Origin: CALZFJ01 sp964459845
GTDB taxonomy: Bacteria > Bacteroidota > Bacteroidia > Bacteroidales > Muribaculaceae
NCBI GenBank assembly: GCA_964459845.1
Contig: CAYWOC010000008.1
Span: 1 to 64,000, forward strand
Length of the DNA stretch: 64,000 nt
Direction: 5' to 3'
Position numbers and translations under genes: made by a program. Below are positions 37,265 through 43,931 of the stretch, piece after piece. Below the pieces are notes generated by a model. The model ran no database searches and was not told the origin of the DNA. It saw only the letters and a list, made by a program, of their open reading frames with translations. The first letter of the stretch is position 1. Every line of letters starts with the position of its first letter.

Positions 37265-37804
37265 ATGAAATTTGCAGTCTATTGCTCGTCGCGCGCCGAC
37301 CTTGCACCAGAATATGTGCAAGCCGCCGTTGCGACTGGAAACTGGATAGGGAAAAACAGGCACGAACTTGTGTATGGCGGAGTAAATGCCGGACTTATGC
37401 ACACTGTGGCACAAGCCGCTCACGATGCCGGAGCTAAAATCACCGGCGTGATACCCGAAATCTTCAGCCACCGCGCAGACTCGCTTAACGACGAAGTCAT
37501 AACCACCCATAATCTCAACGACCGCAAAGCCAAAATGATAGACCTTGCCGACGCATTCATAGTGCTGCCTGGCGGACTTGGCACCATCGACGAATGGATA
37601 GCCACTCTGTCGGCTCTTGTGGTGGATGGCGACACAAAGCGCAAAATCATAGTCGCCAACATCAACGGAATCTTCGACAACACCGTGGCACAAATCAGAA
37701 GCACAGCACAATCGCCATTTGCAAGAAATGAGATAATCGACATGTCGATTATAGTCAACGACTGCTACACGCTTATCGACACACTGTCGCAAATCAGCCG
37801 ATAA
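37265..37804 (+). CDS. LOG-family protein (TIGR00730 Rossmann fold)
   Basis: 179 residues from ATG 37265. The hallmark LPGGLGTIDEW (PGGxGTxxE) and the second signature DRKAKMIDLADAFIVLPGG identify the family, misnamed lysine decarboxylase in old annotation. Members are nucleoside 5'-monophosphate phosphoribohydrolases acting on cytokinin or AMP-type nucleotides. Cytoplasmic. The cobalamin adenosyltransferase follows after 55 bp. Confidence 0.88.
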   Translation: MKFAVYCSSRADLAPEYVQAAVATGNWIGKNRHELVYGGVNAGLMHTVAQAAHDAGAKITGVIPEIFSHRADSLNDEVITTHNLNDRKAKMIDLADAFIVLPGGLGTIDEWIATLSALVVDGDTKRKIIVANINGIFDNTVAQIRSTAQSPFARNEIIDMSIIVNDCYTLIDTLSQISR

Positions 37805-37859
37805 GCGATTTTGAATAATAAACATTACATAGTAATAATCAATAAATTACAGTTATTTT

Positions 37860-38423
37860 ATGAAAAGCAACATCTACACTATGACCGGCGATGCCGGCAC
37901 AACCTCACTTGTCGGAGGCAAGCGAGTGAAAAAGACTGATATAAGGCTCGAAGCATACGGAACAATCGATGAGCTCAACTCATTCATAGGCTATCTCACC
38001 ATCTCGGCAAAGATGTCACACCCTGAAATGTATAAATATCTGCGCACAATACAATCAAAGATGTTCAGCATCGGAGCATATCTCGCCACCGACAACCCAA
38101 ACAACGAAAAGACCGTCTGCAAGGGACTTAGCCAAGCCGATGTAGAGAAAATGGAGAGCGTAATCGACGAGCTTGACGGCGAACTTCCGCCACTGCATTC
38201 TTTTATCCTGCCAGGAAGCAGCACACTGTCGGCTTCAGCACACATCTGCCGCACGGTGACACGCCGCTGCGAGCGCAGAGTGCTGTCACTCTCCGACGAG
38301 GCCTACGTCGATCCCATTGTGCTGAAATTCCTGAACCGCCTAAGCGACTTCTTCTTCGTTTTCGCACGCTTCAACAACATCCACAACCAGATTGAAGAGG
38401 TGTTCTGGAACCCCGACTGCTAA
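37860..38423 (+). CDS. Cob(I)yrinic acid a,c-diamide adenosyltransferase, PduO type
   Basis: 187 residues. N-terminal TMTGDAGTTSLVGGKRVKKTD carries the ATP-binding loop. EAYGTIDELNSFIGY and the C-terminal CRTVTRRCERRV, VLKFLNRLSDFFFVFAR are standard for PduO-type corrinoid adenosyltransferases. It makes coenzyme B12 for enzymes such as methylmalonyl-CoA mutase. Probably co-transcribed with the LOG gene. Confidence 0.95.
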   Translation: MKSNIYTMTGDAGTTSLVGGKRVKKTDIRLEAYGTIDELNSFIGYLTISAKMSHPEMYKYLRTIQSKMFSIGAYLATDNPNNEKTVCKGLSQADVEKMESVIDELDGELPPLHSFILPGSSTLSASAHICRTVTRRCERRVLSLSDEAYVDPIVLKFLNRLSDFFFVFARFNNIHNQIEEVFWNPDC

Positions 38424-38512
38424 AATTTATAAATTTCACTCCGATTCTGCTATTTAGTGTGTTTTTAATGCAAAAAAACTGATTAAAAATTTTGTTTTTA
38501 ACATTCAAGCAC

Positions 38513-38520
38513 TATCTTTG
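38513..38520 (+). promoter_or_regulatory. -7 box TATCTTTG for the DUF2795 gene
   Basis: Fits the consensus, 73 bp before the ATG. Confidence 0.55.
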
Positions 38521-38592
38521 CGGAAATTTTAAGAAGCATCCTTGAAACACAAGAAATTGCTTCGCAGAATAACCTTTAAATTTTAGAAGAAT

Positions 38593-38814
38593 ATGTATTG
38601 GACACTTGAACTTGCTACTAAACTTGAAGACGCACCATGGCCAGCAACAAAAGAAGAATTGATTGACTATGCCATGCGTTCAGGAGCACCTCTTGAGGTC
38701 ATCGAGAACCTTCAGGAGATGGAAGACGAAGGAGAGACTTACGAAAGCATCGAAGATATTTGGCCCGACTATCCAAGCAAGGACGACTTCTTCTTCGATG
38801 AGGAAGAATATTAA
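38593..38814 (+). CDS. DUF2795-family small acidic protein
   Basis: 73 residues, strongly acidic, with the family pattern WPATKEELIDYAMRSGAPLEVIENLQ and a C-terminal run FFFDEEEY. Conserved in Bacteroidales, function unknown. Its last 15 bases plus 3 bp downstream are repeated exactly at 43837-43854, bracketing the accessory DNA that follows. Confidence 0.88.
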   Translation: MYWTLELATKLEDAPWPATKEELIDYAMRSGAPLEVIENLQEMEDEGETYESIEDIWPDYPSKDDFFFDEEEY

Positions 38815-38817
38815 CCG
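38800..38817 (+). repeat. 18-bp direct repeat, left copy (att-like)
   Basis: GAGGAAGAATATTAACCG overlaps the 3' end of the DUF2795 gene. The identical right copy is at 43837-43854. Confidence 0.7.
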
Positions 38818-39132
38818 CTCAAAAAGTTGCACAAACAGCTTAAAGCATTGAATCTAAGCGGTATAGGAATTGTATGACAACATTCCCATACCGCTTTTCT
38901 CGTTCTTTTATCGCCAAAGACAGTACAAGCCGTGCAGCCTGTCTTATTTAAATAAACTGCTCAATGATAGGTACTTTCGCTTATCGCAAGCGTAAAAACG
39001 ACGCTGTGAAGCGTCACCGCCATGCGAAATATCAGTGGCTTTAATGAATATTAACTAATTAGGGGGTGAAAGCAAAGCTTTCTATACCTTTGTAGATAAA
39101 TTTGTTAAAAGCAATCCATAATATCATAATTT
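38818..39132. other. Intergenic region, 315 bp, at the island's left edge
   Basis: Contains the hairpin at 38858-38900 (AAGCGGTAT...ATACCGCTTTT), a terminator for DUF2795, and a TACCTTTG -7 box at 39085-39092 for the secreted cassette. No further gene seen. Confidence 0.55.
38858..38900 (+). terminator. Terminator after DUF2795
   Basis: Stem AAGCGGTATAGGAAT / ATTCCCATACCGCTT with one mismatch, followed by TTCTCG. Confidence 0.65.
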
Positions 39133-39621
39133 ATGAAGAAAACCTTTACCATGCTTTTGGCGCTTTTTGCCTTTAGCCTGTCTATGTTCGCTGGTAGTCC
39201 TGGCGTAACATTCCTGCTTCGTAGCGGTCAGAAGGTGAGTTTTACCTTTGCTGAGAAGCCAGTCATTGCTTTGAGCGATGCCAATTTGTCCGTGAGTGTG
39301 CGCGGTGTAGAGCGCGTGAGCTATGCTTATGCCGACGTGCAGTGCGTAGTAGTTGATGATGATGTCGTTAGTGCTGTCGATAATGTGGTGGCCAATGACA
39401 AGAGCCAACATGTTGTCTTCTCGTTTTCTGCCAGCGCGTTGAATGTTTCGGGCTTGGCAGCTAACGAATCAATTGCTCTTTATTCTATCGATGGCAAACT
39501 CATGCTTCGTGAAAGAGCTGATGCTGATGGCAAAGCCGCAATGAATCTTTCGTCCCTTAAGCAAGGCATTTATGTAGTCCACACCCTGAGCGGCATTAGT
39601 TACAAACTCTTTAAGAAGTAA
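39133..39621 (+). CDS. Small secreted protein with sorting-tail-like C-terminus
   Basis: 162 residues: signal peptide ending MFAG, a short strand-rich region (VTFLLRSGQKVSFTFAEKP) and a C-terminal domain (NESIALYSIDGKLM, SSLKQGIYVVHTLSG, YKLFKK) resembling a type IX sorting domain. First gene of a three-gene cassette whose members follow at 3 bp and ~98 bp. No catalytic motif seen; a cargo or surface-attached partner of the FISUMP proteins is possible. Confidence 0.65.
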   Translation: MKKTFTMLLALFAFSLSMFAGSPGVTFLLRSGQKVSFTFAEKPVIALSDANLSVSVRGVERVSYAYADVQCVVVDDDVVSAVDNVVANDKSQHVVFSFSASALNVSGLAANESIALYSIDGKLMLRERADADGKAAMNLSSLKQGIYVVHTLSGISYKLFKK

Positions 39622-39624
39622 GCT

Positions 39625-40653
39625 ATGAAAAGACTCTTTACGTTATTGGCTGCTTTGATGTTGACTGTTACCGCATCATTTGCGCAGCAGAACTTTTATT
39701 TTTGGGGTAAGGATGGTAACGTTTCCATCAAACCTATTTCTGAAGTCGATAGTTTGACCTTTAGTGTAGGTTCTTGGTTGTTCCAGATTTCAAAGCCTGT
39801 GAACCTTGGTGCTACTACAAGCTCTTTCCAAGGTTCGGCGAAGGTCGCTTTCAATGACAATGTAAAGTCAATCGATGTTACTCCCGAAGTGGGTATTTGT
39901 TATTCTGGTAAAAATAAGGTTCCTACTTATAGTGACTTCAAGAAGGAGTTAGGTAGTTCGATGCAAGACTATTCGTTTACAATCACGAATGTCCTTTCTG
40001 GCACTACTTATTATTACCGTACTTACGTCAAGCTCCTTGATGAGGTCTATTATAGTGCTGTCAATTCTATTACCACCATGGGTGAAACTCCTGTAATCAA
40101 TGGTCACAAGTTTGTTGATCTCGGTTTACCCAGTGGTCTGCTCTGGGCTGAAACCAATGTGGGGGCTTCTTCATCTACGGATGATGGTGACTACTTTGCT
40201 TGGGGTGAGACGGTTTCTAAGTCAAGTTATTCTTGGAGTACTTACAAGTGGGGCAGTGCCTACGACAATTTATCTAAGTACAACTCTTCCGATGGCAAGA
40301 AAACTCTTGACCCCGAGGACGATGCCGCTACTGTCAATTGGGGTGCCCCTTGCCGTATGCCTGATTCTTCTGAGTTTTCAGAACTTTATGGCACGTGTGA
40401 TTGGTCTTGGCAAGGAAATGGCTACCTCGTTACAGGTCCTAACGGCAACACCATCTTCTTCCCTGCTTCGGGCTACCGCTACGACGATGCCCTTTGCCCT
40501 CCTGGTTCGGTCGGCACCTATTGGATACGTTCACTCCACCCCCGCTACGCCAACCTCGCCAACGTATTCTACTTGAACAGTGACGGCGTCATATCGACGT
40601 CCGTCAACGGCCGTACCGTCGGGTACCCTGTCCGCCCAGTCGCAGAAAAATAA
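39625..40653 (+). CDS. Secreted FISUMP-type protein with hypervariable C-terminus, copy 1
   Basis: 342 residues. Signal peptide ending ASFAQ; a central fibronectin-like region (~60-150; TPEVGICYSG, GTTYYYRTYVK); then a FISUMP-like lectin-type domain (~155-342) with HKFVDLGLPSGLLWAETNVG, DYFAWGET, CRMPDSSEF, GPNGNTIFFPASGY and the end PVRPVAEK. The last ~45 residues differ sharply from the paralogue, while the frame around them is conserved. Codons there end mostly in C, unlike the T-rich codons upstream. Confidence 0.78.
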   Translation: MKRLFTLLAALMLTVTASFAQQNFYFWGKDGNVSIKPISEVDSLTFSVGSWLFQISKPVNLGATTSSFQGSAKVAFNDNVKSIDVTPEVGICYSGKNKVPTYSDFKKELGSSMQDYSFTITNVLSGTTYYYRTYVKLLDEVYYSAVNSITTMGETPVINGHKFVDLGLPSGLLWAETNVGASSSTDDGDYFAWGETVSKSSYSWSTYKWGSAYDNLSKYNSSDGKKTLDPEDDAATVNWGAPCRMPDSSEFSELYGTCDWSWQGNGYLVTGPNGNTIFFPASGYRYDDALCPPGSVGTYWIRSLHPRYANLANVFYLNSDGVISTSVNGRTVGYPVRPVAEK

Positions 40654-40672
40654 GGTGGGCTAAATGCCCACC
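40504..40672 (+). other. Variable 3' segment plus hairpin, copy 1 (DGR-target-like)
   Basis: From GGTTCGGTCGGC to the stop at 40653, followed at once by the hairpin GGTGGGC TAAAT GCCCACC (40654-40672). Differences from copy 2 fall mainly at codon positions 1 and 2. The hairpin could alternatively be a simple transcript structure. Confidence 0.45.
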
Positions 40673-40751
40673 GCTTCTCACTTCAGGTCCGGTAGACATT
40701 CCCGCGGAGCTGGCGATAAAATTTTTAGAATTACAACAAAGACAATAATAT

Positions 40752-41807
40752 ATGAAACGCATATTTTCTTTCGTTTTGTCAGCATTGTTAGCTATAGTAT
40801 TCACGACAGCCAATGCTCAGCAAAACATTTTTATTTGGAAGGGTGGTAACATCTCTGTCAAGTCAGTAGCCAATCTGGATAGCATTACCACCTCTGCAGG
40901 TTGGTTTTTTGATATCCGCACTTCTGCTGCCACGTCAGTTACCACCAATACACTCGAGGCATCTATCAGTGTGTCTTGTGCAGACAACGTAAAATCTCTG
41001 TCTAAAACTCCCGAAGTAGGTGTTTGTTTCTCGTCAGAGACAGCTACCCCTACTTATGCAGACGAACGCAAATGCTTAGGTACTTCAGTCAGTAGTTATG
41101 ACTTCACGCTTTACGACCTTGACCCAGGCACGACCTATTATTATCGTGGTTACGTGAAGTTAGGCGATGAAGTCATTTATGGCAACGTGAAATCCATCAT
41201 GACTTTTGGTGAAAAGCCAACATCTCCCACTTACACCCTCATCAATGGTCACAAGTTTGTCGATCTCGGTTTACCCAGTGGTCTGCTTTGGGCGCGCACC
41301 AATGTGGGTGCCTCATATTCTTCAGATGATGGCGACTATTTTGCTTGGGGTGAAACAAAGCCTAAGTCAATTTATTCTTGGAGTACTTACAAGTGGGGCG
41401 ATTATAATAATTTGCCGAAGTACAACTTTTCTGACAATAAAACTACTCTTGATGCTAAGGACGATGCAGCTACCGTCAATTGGGGTGCCCCTTGCCGTAT
41501 GCCTGATTCTTCAGAGTTTCAAGAGCTTTATGATAAGTGTGATTGGTCATGGAAATCCAATTACAATGGTACAAGCGGTTACCTTGTCACAGGTCCCAAT
41601 GGTAATACCATCTTCTTCCCTGCTTCGGGTCTCCGCGACGGCGGTGACCTCGTCACCCTTGGTTCGGTCGGCTACTATTGGTCACGTTCCCTCTACTGGT
41701 CCAACGCCCACCTCGCCGATGACCTCTACTTCCGCAGTGGCTTCGTCAGCCCGATGACCAGCAACCGTTACGGCGGGTTATCTGTTCGCCCAGTCGCAGA
41801 AAAATAA
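40752..41807 (+). CDS. Secreted FISUMP-type protein with hypervariable C-terminus, copy 2
   Basis: 351 residues, same layout as copy 1: signal peptide (ANAQQN), fibronectin-like part (TPEVGVCFSS, GTTYYYRGYVK), FISUMP-like domain (HKFVDLGLPSGLLWARTNVG, DYFAWGETKPKS, CRMPDSSEF, GPNGNTIFFPASGL) and end SVRPVAEK. The residues between YYWSRSL and SVRPV are those that vary. Tandem to copy 1, 98 bp apart, probably one transcript from 39085. A role in surface binding of variable ligands is inferred. Confidence 0.78.
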   Translation: MKRIFSFVLSALLAIVFTTANAQQNIFIWKGGNISVKSVANLDSITTSAGWFFDIRTSAATSVTTNTLEASISVSCADNVKSLSKTPEVGVCFSSETATPTYADERKCLGTSVSSYDFTLYDLDPGTTYYYRGYVKLGDEVIYGNVKSIMTFGEKPTSPTYTLINGHKFVDLGLPSGLLWARTNVGASYSSDDGDYFAWGETKPKSIYSWSTYKWGDYNNLPKYNFSDNKTTLDAKDDAATVNWGAPCRMPDSSEFQELYDKCDWSWKSNYNGTSGYLVTGPNGNTIFFPASGLRDGGDLVTLGSVGYYWSRSLYWSNAHLADDLYFRSGFVSPMTSNRYGGLSVRPVAEK

Positions 41808-41826
41808 GGTGGGCTAAATGCCCACC
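41661..41826 (+). other. Variable 3' segment plus hairpin, copy 2 (DGR-target-like)
   Basis: Begins with the same GGTTCGGTCGGC, ends with the same GTCGCAGAAAAATAA, and carries the identical hairpin at 41808-41826. Confidence 0.45.
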
Positions 41827-41912
41827 GCTCCCCTCTTCATGCTGGAAGGCCTTCCCACGGAGCAGACGAAAAAATTATGAAAATCAATCTATGACGACGA
41901 AAGAATACTGCC

Positions 41913-42017
41913 ATGAAAAGAGAGTATCAACATCGATATTATGCCAGTCATAAGGAAGAACTGCAACGCAAGAGCCGTGCGTGCCACAGACAGCTAAGAG
42001 TGAATAAGAACAAGTGA
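41913..42017 (+). CDS. Possible 34-residue basic peptide
   Basis: A short frame MKREYQHRYYASHKEELQ ending in LRVNKNK lies between the FISUMP cassette and the AbiE operon. The composition (Lys/Arg/Tyr/Glu-rich, RYYxxHKEE) resembles short basic peptides encoded in mobile DNA. No ribosome-binding site stands out; it could be chance. Confidence 0.3.
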   Translation: MKREYQHRYYASHKEELQRKSRACHRQLRVNKNK

Positions 42018-42100
42018 TTGTGGAAAATATTTGCAAAGTTTTCCACATAAAAAAAGTTAATTTAGTCAGCGGTGTGTTACACATGTCGCTGATTTTTTTG

Positions 42101-42108
42101 TATTTTTG
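42101..42108 (+). promoter_or_regulatory. -7 box TATTTTTG for the AbiE operon
   Basis: Fits the consensus, 27 bp before the ATG at 42136. Confidence 0.55.
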
Positions 42109-42135
42109 CACCATTAAAGAAAAGAAAGGAACGAT

Positions 42136-42765
42136 ATGGCAGAGATTGCAAACCGTATATACGAGACAAGTGAAGGGCGGATTCTCTTCATCTCAGACTT
42201 CTCAGACGTCAATGATAATGAGAAGGTGGTGAGTCGTGCACTTTCTGTAGAAGAAAAAAAAGGAAATATAGTTCGATTAGCTAATGGGGTTTATCTTCGT
42301 CCTAAGAATACCCGATTTGGGATAGTCTATCCATCAATAGATGAAATGGTGATGGCTATAGCACAACGAGATAAAGTGCAAATACAACCTTCGGGAGTTA
42401 CTGCGCTCAACAAACTTGGACTCTCAACACAGGTGCCGACAAAATATACTTATCTGACATCGGGAAGTGGAAGAGTCTTGACTCTAGGTAATCGGACTAT
42501 AGTGTTGAAAAGAAGTGTTCCTAAGAACTTTGCTTTTCAGACAGTGTTGGCAGCGCTACTTGTACAAGCTCTTAGAACATTAGGACAAAAGAATGTAGGT
42601 AATCAAGAACTCTCTATCATTAGAAAATTGGTCAATGAAGAGGAACATAAAGACTTGTTTGTACAAGATCTAACTCTCATGCCAGTATGGATGAAAAAGC
42701 TGATAACTGATATAATAGATAAAAACGAGCATTATGACACTTTGGTTAAATCACACAATAGATGA
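42136..42765 (+). CDS. AbiEi-like antitoxin (DUF6088 family)
   Basis: 209 residues. The N-terminal winged-helix part (~5-60; SRALSVEEKKGNIVRLANGVYLRP) is followed by the AbiEi C-terminal-type domain (IQPSGVTALNKLGLSTQVPTK, LKRSVPKNFAF). The family is the autorepressing antitoxin of type IV AbiE toxin-antitoxin systems that give phage abortive infection. The 3' end overlaps the toxin gene by 32 bp, indicating coupling. AT-rich relative to the chromosome on either side. Confidence 0.85.
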   Translation: MAEIANRIYETSEGRILFISDFSDVNDNEKVVSRALSVEEKKGNIVRLANGVYLRPKNTRFGIVYPSIDEMVMAIAQRDKVQIQPSGVTALNKLGLSTQVPTKYTYLTSGSGRVLTLGNRTIVLKRSVPKNFAFQTVLAALLVQALRTLGQKNVGNQELSIIRKLVNEEEHKDLFVQDLTLMPVWMKKLITDIIDKNEHYDTLVKSHNR

Positions 42766-43750
42766 ACGAATAGCAATGTTGCAACGTGCGGAAGAGAAGT
42801 TTCGTATTAATCAGGTTGCAATTGAAAAGGACTGGTGGGTAACTGTGGTGCTCAACGCTCTTTTCAAATGTTCATGTGCAGATCAACTCATCTTTAAGGG
42901 AGGTACAAGTCTCAGTAAAGGATGGGATTTGATAGAAAGATTCAGTGAGGATATAGATTTATCTGTAAACCATGAATTCTTCGGTATAGAGAAGACGACA
43001 AAGAATCAGCGTGAAAAACTTCGCAAGAAGGCACATAGGTATTTTCTTGATACGGTTTCTGCAGAATTGGATGAAAATCTAAAGAAACTTGGTGTGGAAG
43101 GATACCATATAGAAAATGTAATAGAGGAAATTGATGAGGATGGTAAGGCAAGTCCTGTTGCAAGTGATAAGGATCCATCTGTTATTCTCATTCATTATGA
43201 GTCTATTCTTGGTCATACGATAGAGTATATTCCGCCAAGAGTAAAGATAGAGATTAGTTGCTTGTCTATGAACGAGCCTACGGAAGACCGTTTGATTTCA
43301 TCATATATTGAGCAGACTTTCACAGGGGAAGATGAGGGAGCTACAGCTACAATCAGAACAGTTGTGCCTACACGAACATTCCTAGAGAAGGCATTCCTGC
43401 TATGCGAGGAATTTCAGAAACAGACTCCTCGTTATGTCCGAATGTCTAGACATCTTTATGATCTCGAACGCTTGATGGATACAGAATTTGGCAAACAAGC
43501 CCTGCAGGATATGGATTTGTATGAGCGTATAGTTAAGCATCGTTCCATATACTATGCTGTAGGGTATGTAGATTATTCTAAGTTGATGCCTAGTGAGATT
43601 GATTTCGTTCCTAGGCAAGAGTTGATGAAGGATTGGGAGGGTGATTATGCTGAGATGTGTAACCACTTTATCTATGGTCAGGCTTTATCTTTCGAAAAAC
43701 TTTTAGAGCGAATTAAGGAGTTGCAAGATAGATTTAGAAAAGCCTTTTAG
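42734..43750 (+). CDS. AbiEii/AbiGii-family nucleotidyltransferase toxin
   Basis: 338 residues. The nucleotidyltransferase signature LIFKGGTSLSKGW at ~52-64 and RFSEDIDLSV at ~69-78 supply the Gly-Ser loop and two catalytic Asp; EKDWW (31-35) is also typical. The toxins transfer nucleotides (for example to tRNA) and arrest growth when phage infection disturbs the antitoxin. Operon partner of the preceding gene. Confidence 0.88.
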   Translation: MTLWLNHTIDERIAMLQRAEEKFRINQVAIEKDWWVTVVLNALFKCSCADQLIFKGGTSLSKGWDLIERFSEDIDLSVNHEFFGIEKTTKNQREKLRKKAHRYFLDTVSAELDENLKKLGVEGYHIENVIEEIDEDGKASPVASDKDPSVILIHYESILGHTIEYIPPRVKIEISCLSMNEPTEDRLISSYIEQTFTGEDEGATATIRTVVPTRTFLEKAFLLCEEFQKQTPRYVRMSRHLYDLERLMDTEFGKQALQDMDLYERIVKHRSIYYAVGYVDYSKLMPSEIDFVPRQELMKDWEGDYAEMCNHFIYGQALSFEKLLERIKELQDRFRKAF

Positions 43751-43836
43751 CGACTTTTACTCCTTAATAAAATGTTCAATAAAATAGTTGGAAGACTATA
43801 AGTGTTTGGTATTCAGCCATAATATTCCTCTTCAAC

Positions 43837-43854
43837 GAGGAAGAATATTAACCG
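43837..43854 (+). repeat. 18-bp direct repeat, right copy (att-like)
   Basis: Identical to 38800-38817 and preceded by a related TTCAAC in place of TTCGAT, so it could still encode FNEEEY-stop. It also lies in an imperfect inverted repeat (AATATTCCTC...GAGGAAGAATATT). Confidence 0.7.
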
Positions 43855-43892
43855 ATAATTATCCGATTAATTATCAGCAGCAAAAAATTTCC

Positions 43893-43931
43893 AGATTCGC
43901 CCCACCCCCCCGTGAGGCGAATCTATTTTTT
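43893..43931. terminator. Bidirectional terminator between AbiE and Zorya operons
   Basis: Stem AGATTCGCC (43893-43901) with GGCGAATCT (43916-43924) around a loop with a C7 run, followed by ATTTTTTAT. Confidence 0.75.

Noticed and set aside
40654..40672. Hairpin after FISUMP copy 1 as a simple terminator
   Set aside because: There is no T run, and the next gene of the cassette follows without its own evident promoter, so termination there is doubtful.
39133..43750. A DGR reverse transcriptase or template repeat inside the island
   Set aside because: I looked for an RT-like protein and a second copy of the variable segment rich in AAC codons and found neither in the window.
43906..43912. Run of seven C between AbiE and Zorya as another slippage tract
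   Set aside because: It lies in the terminator loop outside any coding frame, so it cannot switch a gene.
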